The notes: generated by a model not told the origin, from the letters alone. 11,278 nucleotides of DNA from Periconia sp. R9002 (GCA_023627715.1 JAMAHW010000341.1:1-11278), one strand, 5' to 3'. Positions 1 through 8,482 are shown, counted from the first letter of the stretch. Translations and numbers: made by a program.

Positions 1-176
1 AGTCACCCGGTAATGGTACGACGGTACACCCGACGAACTACTTGTTGCTACTACAGCTACGCCATGGTGAGTCACCTCGTCGAAAAGTGGCAGGAGGTCT
101 GCGAGATGCGTTGCTCGAGTACAGCTGCTAACGATATCATCGCCGCTGAACTCCGTTCCCTATTCGCGCTAATAGG

Positions 177-474
177 GACATCATCGAGTGGCTCGTCATA
201 CTATAACCGATGAAATCGTCGCACTACAACCGAATGGCTCACCATACTACAACCGAATGGCTCATCATGCTACAGCCGAATAGCTCACCGTGCTTCAGTC
301 AATTGGATCGCTCTGCTTCAACCGAACGACCTTCCTTTTCTATATGAGTGACTCACTATGCTATGCCAAAGTGGCTCGCTATACCTGCGACGAGTGGCGC
401 ACCATATCCTTATGAATCTCCTCAACATATACTGGGCTGGTGGTTCTCTATACTCTACCAGCCCCTCACCCGTC
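177..474 (+). repeat. Degenerate 23-bp tandem repeat, array 1
   Basis: A minisatellite with a period of 23 bases. The clearest units are 223-245, 246-268 and 269-291, of the form ACTACAACCGAATGGCTCAC followed by CAT. Decayed units continue in register at 292, 315, 338 (22 bases), 360, 383, 406, 429 and 452, and two precede it at 177 and 200. Each unit has a CTACAACCGA-like left half and a GTGGCTCACCAT-like right half. Because 23 is not a multiple of three and the units drift, the array is unlikely to encode protein. It may be an ordinary minisatellite or a subterminal binding-site array of a mobile element. Confidence 0.85.
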
Positions 475-897
475 CTCCATCGGCCCACTCGCTACCGTTC
501 ATCACCTTACCTTCGAGGCAACCAAAACGGGTGGAGCCCCACGGTCAATGTCTTTCGGTACACTCGGTAGAAAAACACTTCTCTCGATGGCTTGACATCT
601 TCATTTGTCTCCCGTGCTTTCAGGGAAACCAGGTTGACCCTGTCGATCTGATAGGTTGCCAAACCCGTCACAAACTTCGACAGAGTAAGGCGAGTCACTC
701 CTTCATAGCACGGCGATTTCATCGGGTATGGTATAACGAGCCACTCGGCCGAAGAGCGGCAAAGGGTTCCGTTGAAGCATGGTGGCCCGACAGTGTACAA
801 CGTCTCACGGAGTGACGGCTACACGGAAGCGATGTTCTGCATGATTTCTTTGTTAGCTCGAATATGAAACTGCCTTGTCCTGATCAGACCACCTGCC
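475..897. other. Spacer between the two repeat arrays, no supported gene
   Basis: Two antisense reading frames overlap here: a plus frame 348-815 of 155 codons and a minus frame 507-800 of about 97 codons. The plus frame starts inside the minisatellite and has no recognisable domain. The minus frame starts only at a TTG. Neither shows a family motif, and each could be a shadow of the other or of nothing, so no gene is called. Decayed pieces of the 23-base unit occur in both orientations, for example around 690-750. Confidence 0.5.
733..750 (-). repeat. Inverted copy of the 23-bp unit
   Basis: The reverse complement reads GGCCGAGTGGCTCGTTAT, which matches the right part of the array unit (GCCGAGTGGCTCACCAT) with few changes. 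It lies between the two direct arrays in the opposite orientation, so the repeat family is not purely tandem. Confidence 0.65.
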
Positions 898-1095
898 ATT
901 GTTGACAAGTGACTCACCGTGACCTAGCTGTAGCAGCAACCCCTTAACCGGGTGAGTTATCGTACCATGGTCAGCTGGCCGCTACAGCCTAGGGATTGGT
1001 CTTGCTACAACCAAGTGATTCTCTTTGCTACAACCGAGTGACTAACCATGCTACAGCCGAGTGGCTAACCTTGCTACAGCCGAGTGGCTCACCAT
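898..1095 (+). repeat. Degenerate 23-bp tandem repeat, array 2
   Basis: Five exactly 23-base units run back to back at 981-1003, 1004-1026, 1027-1049, 1050-1072 and 1073-1095, each starting GCTACA(A/G)CC. The last two differ at only two positions. Weaker units at 898-920 and 941-963 extend the array leftwards with shorter spacers. The consensus is the same as that of array 1 some 500 bases away, so both arrays derive from one repeat family. Confidence 0.88.
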
Positions 1096-1187
1096 TCCTC
1101 TGCTAAATCACTTGTTGCCCATCGGCCGAAATGGACCGCAATATCACCCCAAAGCGCTTTTTTCGTCGTGCATCATCAGCAGCTTAG

Positions 1188-1373
1188 CAACTCTACAGTA
1201 ACGGTAGGCGCATCGAGTGCGCGATTTCTAAAGTGGAATCCACAAACGATACCCACGCACTAGATGAGTGGAGCTTCCATCGTGAGGCTCTTCTCGCTTA
1301 CGCGCTTCGGGGAAGAAAACACCGAGGACCAACTCGTGCTTCGCCCCAGTCCACGCCGAGTCAGCGGGTATAA
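1188..1373 (+). other. Open coding-like segment, possible exon fragment
   Basis: Sixty-one codons are open between TAG (1185-1187) and TAA (1371-1373). The translation (for example IECAISKVESTNDTHALDEW, then SFHREALLAYALRG) has a protein-like mix of charged and hydrophobic residues. There is no ATG. The segment follows an acceptor-like CAGCAGCTTAG and ends beside a possible donor (GTATAAG at 1368). It could be an internal exon or a fragment of a dead gene, or chance. I recognise no family. Confidence 0.22.
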
Positions 1374-1457
1374 GCGACCTGCCGCCATAGCAAAGCTGCT
1401 AAGCTGCTGACGACGCGCATGAAAGGGAGCGTTTTGAGTTGATGACGTAGTTTGTCT

Positions 1458-1480
1458 AGCATAGCGAGCCACTCGGCTAC
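1458..1480 (-). repeat. Second inverted copy of the 23-bp unit
   Basis: Read on the minus strand this is a full 23-base unit, GTAGCCGAGTGGCTCGCTAT followed by GCT, closely matching the consensus of the two direct arrays. A poorer inverted copy follows at about 1507-1523. Confidence 0.7.
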
Positions 1481-1533
1481 GTGCATCGACTGGGGTATTA
1501 CCAGAACATAGCGAGCTAATCAGCTCGAGTAAG

Positions 1534-1815
1534 ATGCTCGTTGAAACACCGATATTGAAACGTGACGCTCGTCACTTTTTCTGCACAGAGTGTTGCTGGC
1601 GTCAGCACCAACGGACAAACCTTTCCAATGCTGTGGATCCCCACACTGGTGGGAGATCATGTTTCGAGGAGCCACATCCACAGGCTGGCCATCCGATGTG
1701 CGCGAAACTAAGCAAGTCAGGTGATGACTATGGCTTCAGCGGTACCTGTGATACTTACAAAATGTGGAAAAAAAAGAAGGAACAATGGAGGCGGCCTGTG
1801 CAGAAACGTTCGTAA
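1534..1815 (+). CDS. Small Cys-containing hypothetical protein
   Basis: A 93-codon frame starting at ATG 1534 with A at -3. Five cysteines lie in the part before the tail: a Cys pair in FFCTECCW (about residues 16-22), then CFEEPHPQAGHPMC, then GTCDTYKMW. The C terminus is strongly basic (KKKKEQWRRPVQKRS) and crosses an A-rich run at about 1759-1780. No signal peptide or membrane segment is visible, so it does not look like a typical secreted small protein as it stands. The frame is open upstream to a stop near 1455, so the gene could have an earlier exon. I do not recognise the family. The even cysteine spacing and the lack of a competing antisense frame are the reasons for listing it. Confidence 0.33.
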   Translation: MLVETPILKRDARHFFCTECCWRQHQRTNLSNAVDPHTGGRSCFEEPHPQAGHPMCAKLSKSGDDYGFSGTCDTYKMWKKKKEQWRRPVQKRS

Positions 1816-1927
1816 CGTTACACGTAATAGATAATCACCAACAGACGGAGCACATACCCATCAAAGTGTCGCGGCGATGGCCAGACGCGATAAGCAATAT
1901 GCCTTCCGCCGCTGATCAAGACGTGCG

Positions 1928-2296
1928 CTATTGACTTAGCCCATGGCTGTCTCCCATCGGATGCCCGAATATTGCGCATACATTGTTCTCAGCGCGTGCT
2001 CTAGCAGCGAGCCACTCTTCCCACGTTTCTAACACCGATATGTGGCTGAAGAATACACCAGTCAGTGTGTGTGCCTCAAATGTAGTCTGTGCGCAATGGA
2101 GATGATGGTGTACTTGTAAGTAGTACCATGCACGGTCTACAGATGATGATTCGAAGCTCCGGAAAATATTGGAACAGTGAAATGATGCTGTAGCGCGTCG
2201 GTGCACATTCTGATGGTGGAGAGGAAGAACCGCCGTCTGCGCAGAAAAGCCCTCCCCCAGCCTCGCGGAAAAGTCCTCAATATCCGAGGACACCAT
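1928..2296 (-). pseudogene. Frameshifted relic with an OrsD/DUF3505-like zinc finger
   Basis: The frame opening at ATG 2296 begins MVSSDIEDFSARLGEGFSAQ. Within it, a second minus frame (2276-2076) carries a more convincing segment, RYSIISLFQYFPELRIIICR, continuing with PCMVLLTS. This resembles the N-terminal finger of fungal OrsD/DUF3505 proteins: a hydrophobic segment ending L..YFPELRIIIC, then CxxC, then a stretch where the family normally has HLRxxH. Here that stretch reads PLRTDY, so both expected histidines are absent, and the frame stops at TGA 2076-2078. Joining start and finger needs a frameshift, as no plausible intron fits. It is most likely a decayed gene. The family assignment rests on pattern memory and is tentative. 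Confidence 0.4.
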
Positions 2297-2379
2297 TGGT
2301 CAAGGTCTCTATGTGCTTCGAACGAGGACCCACGGCGGGGCCAAGTGAACGAACATGTCGCTCGCCACGAGCAAAATGT

Positions 2380-2631
2380 TTACTCAGCGTGATGTCTAGT
2401 CAGGTCGAGATTGCGGGGTAGGTGAGAGAATGGAGTGCACGATGGGGCCTTGGCTTGGCGGCCATCAACGTCCGGCTCCGACCCTTTCTGTTTGCCTTCC
2501 TCGCGATCGCATTCTTCTGGTGGGATGGACGGCAATACTGGGTTTTCATAGATTATGGAAAGCCTCCCAGATGCCGGAACGTCTGCCTCCACTGTTAATT
2601 CACGACTGTGATTGGTCGTTGCTCCTTCCAT
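2380..2631 (-). CDS. Hypothetical hydrophilic protein, 83 residues
   Basis: ATG at 2631-2629 has a strong start context (A at -3, G at +4). The frame stops at TAA 2380-2382. The product is hydrophilic and probably disordered, rich in E, D, P, S and K (for example LPSIPPEECDREEGKQKG). The same frame is open further upstream to a TTG at 2712. It lies between the patatin-like gene and the finger relic, all on the minus strand, and could be a leader exon of the relic or a remnant. No domain is recognised. An antisense frame (2430-2654) looks less protein-like. Confidence 0.28.
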   Translation of the reverse strand: MEGATTNHSRELTVEADVPASGRLSIIYENPVLPSIPPEECDREEGKQKGSEPDVDGRQAKAPSCTPFSHLPRNLDLTRHHAE

Positions 2632-2740
2632 CTTTGTGTCGCCGTACTCCGTAGAGCTGTGCGATGAAGAGTCACGCAGACTAGTGGTTGCATAATGCTT
2701 CCCCAAATTCAACTAGCTTTGATAAATTAGAAAAGTGTAT

Positions 2741-2759
2741 TGTCTCACATTCCGAGACA
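2741..2759. other. Short perfect hairpin beyond the patatin-like gene
   Basis: TGTCTC (2741-2746) and GAGACA (2754-2759) are perfect inverted arms around a 7-base loop. The hairpin lies about 70 bases past the stop of the minus-strand patatin-like gene, so it would fall in its 3' untranslated region. With six base pairs it may be chance. Confidence 0.25.
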
Positions 2760-2825
2760 TTGTGTTATTCTTTTCACGGTACCTATCTGGCCTCGTAAAA
2801 TACAGGGAAGGCTGTGCATAATGTC

Positions 2826-3669
2826 TCAAATGAAGTTTTTGCCCATGATCCTGACTAACTTCTCTGCGGCGTCCTCGATGCAACTAGCGATATCGCGGTC
2901 TGGAGGCTCAAGATCAATAGATAGGTGAAATGTAGGCCCGTTTCTCAGGTCATGGACAGCGAACTGATCGGAGATGGCTTCTTGGGCTCTTTTAGCACGA
3001 GATTTGATGCTGATACACACTTGGTTGCCATGCAGTTGATCCCCTGTAATTTTCACTTCGTCGACCATGGCTTTGAAAGGAAACTCCATGGAACTCCGCT
3101 GTTTTGGATGCAAGCATTTCTGCATGGCCTGCAGTATGGTGAAGTTTTCTTCATTCTTATGGTCGTGATTACCGTATGATACTAGGTGACTGGCACCTTC
3201 GCTTGCGCTCCGGGGCATCCAAATGAACCTACTTCATGATGAGCACAGCCACAGGCAAGCATCCATGCGTATACATACACTTTGCATGGCTTGTCAGGGT
3301 CTCGAAGCGGGCTCTGCGCATCGATGCTTGCGAGGGCCCGATTAGCGATAGACCAAGCAGTCCACGATGGCAGAGCCTCCTCAGAACGTTCGATTTCTGC
3401 GATGAAGGCGCGGCAATCATCAACATTCTTCTCTAGTCGACCGAGGAGGATAGCCAGAATCCTAGCCCATTAGCTACGTGTTGGAAACGCCATGGGGGGA
3501 TTTCTTACCCCGCAGAACCATCGGCGCAGATAAGAGAAAATATATCGCAAACTCTGAGCATCTCTCCCCTTTCATCTTTCAGTCTCCAAAGCAGATGCTC
3601 AAGGATGTCAAGTATATCGACCGCGGAGATGCCTTCCCCCAGAACTAGGACGGCTCTTGGGTGTTCCAT
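2826..3669 (-). CDS. Patatin-like protein lacking catalytic motifs
   Basis: Three exons join in frame to 239 residues. Exon 1 is 3669-3509 (ATG in GCCATGG, an ideal start context). Intron 1 is 3508-3462 (47 bases, GTAAGA..CTAG, branch-like GCTAAT). Exon 2 is 3461-3233. Intron 2 is 3232-3156 (77 bases, GTAGGT..AAG). Exon 3 is 3155-2826. Intron 2 could instead be 3228-3182. Residues 5-75 follow the start of patatin-like phospholipases: RAVLVLGEGISAVDILDILE, then VCDIFSLICADGSAG, then ILAILLGRLEKNVDDC. Patatins use a Ser-Asp dyad to cleave acyl lipids. Here the DGGGxRG oxyanion loop is reduced to LGEG, and GTSTGG has become ADGSAG, which puts Gly where the nucleophile Ser should be. No DG(G/A) aspartate motif is seen. 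Residues about 131-239, including GPTFHLSIDLE at 203-213, form a part I do not recognise. It is probably a non-catalytic patatin-like protein or an eroded copy, although its frame and splice sites remain intact. Confidence 0.68.
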
Positions 3670-3727
3670 GGCGATGGTAGGTACGCAACACAGAATGGCT
3701 AACGCACATTGAACGGCCCCTCCGACG

Positions 3728-3734
3728 TTTTATA
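3728..3734 (-). promoter_or_regulatory. TATA box of the patatin-like gene
   Basis: The minus strand reads GTATAAAACG here, with TATAAAA about 60 bases upstream of the ATG at 3669. That spacing implies a short leader, which is normal for fungi, and supports 3669 as the true start. Confidence 0.45.
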
Positions 3735-4660
3735 CCGAGAGCATCGATGAACACGCCCTTAGCTATAGCATCATAAAACACATTGTTTAGCTCGGACAGT
3801 TTTGCTGAATGCAGCAGTATCACTGCCGTCAAACTATTGCACTCATAAGCAACCTATTTACATGATCATGCTATCAGCGATACTTGCAACCGTTGCTTAC
3901 ATGCACCACTCCACATCACATTTCTAATGTTTCCATGCACAGCTGCTGCCGCCGGTACTTGGTGACACGTTATAATCTGAGCGATACTGTCGCCCCACAC
4001 TTTTATGAATGTTTCAACCTTGGTTTGTGCATCACATTGATTGGTCTGAATCGATATAAGGCTACTGCACGAGGTCAGCAGAGACCACGTGTGAATCATA
4101 TTGACAGTGCAGGGGACGGTCACATGGTCTAGATCTCAACTAAGTAAGAAGGGCTGCGGGCAAACTGATTTTTACTGTGGGACGATGACTCATAAGGGTC
4201 AACTTGTTGGCATGGATCGTAAGCACTGACAAATCTTGGCAAATAGTGAAAAGCATTCGTGCCTTTGATTCACGTGAGAGTTATTATTCTACCAACCCTC
4301 CCTAATTGGTGTGTTCGCACCATTGCAGAGAATATTCTGAGACACATGCATTTCTCCGCTTGACACGATAGAGTGACACTTCCGACGTAACGAGGTCTAA
4401 GGCGTTTGCTTGGTGAGCATTGCGGTTTCTGATAGGGGTTTCGAGAACGACAAGACACGATGCATGGACGGTTTTACGAAGGGGGAAACAACTGCTTGTT
4501 GATCGTTAGGTGCGCAATTGCAACAACCCGGTGATTGTTTGACATGGAATTATCAAGGGCTATCCGCCGTTCTCTCGTGTCTATGACATAGTACCGCAGG
4601 AAGGCTTTCGTATCATGGCCACCGCATTATGCTATGGTTCGTGGCAGATATGCGTAGCTC
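3735..4660. other. Intergenic region between DUF3723 and patatin-like genes
   Basis: About 920 bases without a supported gene. Overlapping plus and minus frames of 80-85 codons at 3866-4132 are antisense to each other and show no motif. A 62-codon minus frame at 4270-4458 is equally unremarkable. The stretch should contain the upstream region of the patatin-like gene and the 3' end of the DUF3723 transcript. No clear repeat or RNA gene was seen. Confidence 0.5.
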
Positions 4661-7106
4661 CTAAGTGAAAAAATTGTAATCGCTCGGTACTTCGGTGCTG
4701 GCAAGAAACACCGAGTCCACCCAGATGACATCGAATTGGCGCCTACGAAAGGCGGCTACGAGCTCGAGATAATCAGTGGCCCTGCGTAGATGGGCGTTGT
4801 CTTGCGCCGGATACCAGAACGATGACTGAGAATCTATACTCTTCTGATTCGCAACAAAGCTTCGGATGGACTCTGGATTGGCAGGGACAGATTGGGCGAT
4901 GTTCAGCCGTAGAGACCGAAACTGTATCTTCCGCAGTAACCCGCCACCCCGACTGACTGCTTCGAGACGTTGGTTATTGGAATCGATTCCTTCGTCTGAT
5001 GCTCGAACAGACTCAGAGCTTAGATGTAGCAGTCCTTGTTCACTCGGGAAAGGCTCTTCCTGCACTAGAAGGCGGTATTCTCGGGCTACACGAGGTAAAC
5101 GCCCTCGGGGGCTTGGTGGTGCCGGCCAGCTTGGAAGGATATAATGCACATGGCTGCAATGAGTGTAGACGCTCGAGCTGTTGACAATGGTGTTCGGAGA
5201 GGCCGTAGATTTGTCAGAGAACGGACGATGGTGCGAAGCATCACTCCAGGGAGACGAGCGTGGGCTGATCAGTACCATCGATGAAGAATCTGCTGGGCTC
5301 TCCGCAGAAGGATCGTCTGTCAGCCGTGCACGCTTGTCTTGTGCCACCAGGGTTGCTCCCGAGAGCGATCGCTTGGAACTGCTCTGTGACTCGGAGCTAC
5401 CTACGTTGTGCACGGATGCGGCCATCGAGGCAACGGGAACCTCGTGTCTGACAACACTGACCTTCCGATGCGCTACGGGGCTCGAGATTCTCTTTTCATC
5501 GCGGAAGTCATCAATCGTTTCGTTATGTTCCACTAACGTAGGTGACTCGTTGCTCCGCACGCTTCGTCCAGCCCATGTGCCTGACAAAGTAGATTGCTGG
5601 GCAATGTCAACAGGCGCCTCTGACTGTATGCTCTCCAGCATCTTTTCGTACGTTATATCGACTGCAGAGGAGGACACCGTGCCGAACAGAAATATACTAA
5701 CTAGCTCTCGCCGGAGAAAAGGTAGCGATGGGAGACACAATGCACGCTGATGCGGCTTCACGAGATGGTCTAGGTAGAGCAAGTTCATTCCTGCTTCGTC
5801 CTTGAATAGATTGTTGCCATGGCGGGTTTTGTGGCTCAGCTCTTTTTCGTCCAGAGGATCATAGTCTAGTACGGGGCCGGTTGTCTCAATCCCATCTGAT
5901 ATCTGAGCAGGCTTACCTGCAAACTCACGGCTAGCCAGATCTTCAAGCTGTCTGAAGCCAATAGAGTCCTTTTGGCCAGTTCTCATTGCGTGGAGAAACA
6001 CGTGGTGGTAGCAGCGAGCGACGTGTTCTGGCATCAGAGCCGAGCTTGAGTCCTTGTCTCGAAAGAAAGCAAGGAGGTTCTCTCGAAGAGAAAGTTGCGA
6101 GCCATTCGGTCTTTTCTCCATCACTTTACGGACATTAGACACTGACTTATGTACTCGATGGAGGACTGCGATGTCGCTGGCAAAGGTGTCGATAGACATG
6201 ATCAGGCGCTGGCTGCACACCGCCTTCTCCATTCTCTTTCGCAGACTTTGGTCGGCTAGGTTGGGGAAGAGTGCACCACTTTGGAACTGCTTGGAGATGG
6301 TGTTGAAATCTTCTTTCGATAGCAGTGGCGCCCTCGACTGCAACTGCTTCAGAGATTCCGCATCCATGCAGGAGACCACCGAGGGGTTCCAGCCCAGTGT
6401 AATCTCTTTGTATTGAGCTACTATAAATGCGAGAAGATTTTCGGTCTCCTGTAGAGGTGTTACTGGGTTGTTCGGTTGATACATGGAAAAGCGGCAATAC
6501 CTCTTTGCACTTGGTCTTGCGAATCTTCGAGAACATCGAACCCAAGCGATGCGACGAGAACACTTCAAACTCGAGAAACGGCCCAAAAGCCTCGAGAGGC
6601 ACTATCTTGCACGCACGATCCATGTCTTCACGCTGGCTCTTTGTAAAACCACAGAACGCCGACTGTCGAAGCTGTGCATAGTTGAGGAATCGGGCTTCCG
6701 CGCTGTATTCGAGAAAGTCGACCACCCACCATCTTGGTTTCAACTCGCCAAACAAGACCACAATCGCCCTGATATTGCTCTGAGCTACCTGGAGACGCGC
6801 AGCGCCATCGACGACGGTCAAGTTCGCATCTTCCGGAAACTCGAACTCGCTGTAAGATATGCCGTCCTTGAGTGTGACAGTCTGACGGATCGATTGTGCC
6901 TTCCACTGAAGGCGAGAGATCTCGACGGTGATGTGGTTTTCTGGTAACCACGGCTTGCAATCTTCGTGGTGTAGGCGGCTCTCGAGGTTTTCTACCTTTC
7001 TTCGAGATACGTCGGGATTTCGCTGGGGACGGCGCAGTTGAGACAGGGCTACAAGACCGGTGCCTAGATATCGCTCGTACACTGTTCCGTACCGGGTGGC
7101 GCTCAT
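4661..7106 (-). CDS. DUF3723 family protein, two exons
   Basis: Exon 1 is 7106-6501 and exon 2 is 6448-4661, together 797 residues. ATG 7106 has A at -3 and follows a pyrimidine-rich leader, as is common in fungal genes. Residues 12-70 (RYLGTGLVALSQLRRPQRNP, then a helix-like part ending LPENHITVEIS), 98-109 (VVDGAARLQVAQ) and 126-132 (WWVVDFL) follow the conserved start of DUF3723. Residues 233-310 (ESLKQLQSRAPLLSKEDFNT, then SGALFPNL and the SIDTFASDIAVL segment) match its helical middle. The block around 440-447 (CLPSLPFL) is a later family feature. Residues about 476-660 are Ser-, Pro- and charge-rich and likely disordered, with a possible nuclear signal DKRARL near 573-578. The molecular function of DUF3723 is unknown. 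The family recurs as cargo of Starship giant elements in Pezizomycotina. The reading frame is uninterrupted, so the gene may be functional. Family assignment is confident; anything about role is inference. Confidence 0.88.
6449..6500 (-). other. Spliceosomal intron in the DUF3723 gene
   Basis: 52 bases, from donor GAG|GTATTG at 6500 to acceptor CTACAG|GAG at 6449, with a branch-like GTAACAC shortly before the acceptor. Removal joins two long open frames in phase 0 as KTKCKE|ETENLLAF. Unspliced, the first frame runs on into sequence with no family resemblance, and the second would start in non-homologous residues. Intron and exon limits therefore follow from the protein family as well as from the splice consensus. 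Confidence 0.82.
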
Positions 7107-8323
7107 ACTGAGGCTTGCAGGAGGAAGACAAGGGAAATCTCACATGGCTAAGTACTAATGCGAGGAGTGCCTCACGCGGAGTCTGTTCATCACCCTCTAG
7201 GACGGATGCAGTGCTTGTGCAAGCTCACTAGAACAGGGCATGAATATGCGGGAGATTTGCGGTGCTCGCCTCTTGCGGAAAACCACAACCTTCTATTTTC
7301 AAACTCCTTACAGTCAGAGTGATACTAAGCAAAGAATTGCACGGCCGCCGTTAGAAACATGCAACTTGAGGTATCGACTACCGTGACGTTAACCCAACAG
7401 AGCTGGAAGCCAACCGCTTTCCATGTCAGGTCAGATGCTTATTCGAACAGCAGTGCTCGTTTCCACTGACGAATCGGCAAGCGGGGACGCCATAGTGAAG
7501 GGGCTTGTGAGACGGGGGAAATATGCCTTGTAAGCGAATCGTTCCATTTATCAAGCATACCCAGTGCGGAAGCCCTTTGACCTGAGAAGCACGGTGGATC
7601 TTAGTTGTACGTAGAAAGATGTTTGCCGGGGCAAAGCAACGGTGCAGAAATGTAACCAATGGAGGGTAACACGACGAGAGTAATGTTGTTATCGTTGTTA
7701 CTGTCTCTGTTACAAGTAAGCGTAAGTTATAGATAGCGATGTGTGTTCTATTTTGTCACAGTAGCAGAGAGATGATGGCACTGCGGATAGCATCGAGCTC
7801 TCTCAGCGCCAGTGCCTATCGTCATTCTTGCTCTCGGAGCTTCCAGAGCTGGAAATAAGCAGTCAGCATGAAGATCAAGGCTTGGATCTCAACGCTTATA
7901 TAATATTCAGAGGTCGATCGGTTCAATGTCGTATTCATATGCATTTCCAGAACACCATCCGACACTTGCTAGAAGGCTCAATTAGAACAGTTCCCAGCCG
8001 AAGTGCTGGCAAAACATTTCTTATTACGATATGAATTTAACACTGAACGTAGGGATGCACATAGCTTAGAACCACAAATTGAATTGACTAGGTGCTCGGC
8101 ATACTGTGTACTTTAATAGTGTACATATGATGTAGAAGTAGCCATATGTCGTTAGAAGCGTTGCAGAAAAGAAAGATGCAAGACGCCACTGCACAGCTCG
8201 TCACATATCCTCCTCGTCCAACGCTTTTCGGTGCACACTTCCGATCATTCCTAATCGTGAGTGTTAAGGTCGATCTGTAAAGCGGTTGTTGTCCGGTACT
8301 TGTTTCCATACTAGAGACTTAAG
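7107..8323. other. Long non-coding stretch upstream of the DUF3723 gene
   Basis: About 1.2 kb with no supported gene. A 77-codon minus frame (7426-7659) and a 68-codon plus frame (7828-8034) have no recognised domain. A TATATAA at 7897-7903 has no obvious gene to serve. A 28-codon frame at 7772-7858 (MMALRIASSSLSASAYRHS...) looks like a mitochondrial presequence but ends at a stop. The first 100 bases or so next to 7106 should hold the DUF3723 promoter and its CT-rich leader; no clear TATA box is seen there. Confidence 0.5.
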
Positions 8324-8482
8324 TCAAAGGAGGGCTCTTGTGGTCGGGCGCGGCCGTAGATGGTACCGCCGGCATCGAGTTCGAGCAATTCTCCTCCCTT
8401 CCACCTCGGCGTTCTTCAGCTTCCGAGCCTTTGGGAGGCGGCCTTTCTTCGTCGTTTTCGCCGTGCTACGCGACCTGGTCAT
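8324..8482 (-). CDS. Short, very basic hypothetical protein
   Basis: ATG at 8482-8480 follows a CT-rich leader (CACACCTTCCCGCAACC), which looks like a fungal gene start with a purine at -3. The 52-residue product is highly basic (MTRSRSTAKTTKKGRLPKAR, then KLKNAEVEGRRIARTRCRR) with no recognised fold. It could be a genuine small nucleic-acid-binding peptide, a first exon whose continuation I could not place, or a chance frame. The plus-strand frame over the same bases (8286-8627) looks less protein-like. Confidence 0.25.
   Translation of the reverse strand: MTRSRSTAKTTKKGRLPKARKLKNAEVEGRRIARTRCRRYHLRPRPTTRALL

Noticed and set aside
348..815. 155-codon plus-strand frame, with an antisense frame at 507-800
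   Set aside because: It begins inside the 23-base repeat array, has no family motif, and is mirrored by an equally plausible antisense frame. Neither can be preferred.
3608..3832. 74-codon minus-strand frame over the start of the patatin-like gene
   Set aside because: Another frame on the same strand matches patatin-like proteins and has the better start context, so this is a shadow.
5181..5750. 189-codon plus-strand frame
   Set aside because: It is antisense to exon 2 of the DUF3723 gene, whose Ser-rich disordered part leaves the opposite strand open. It has no motif of its own.
6483..6947. 154-codon plus-strand frame
   Set aside because: Antisense shadow of DUF3723 exon 1, where the minus strand matches a known family.
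7772..7858. 28-codon frame resembling a mitochondrial presequence
   Set aside because: It stops after the presequence-like part, overlaps another frame, and no donor leading to a mature domain was found.
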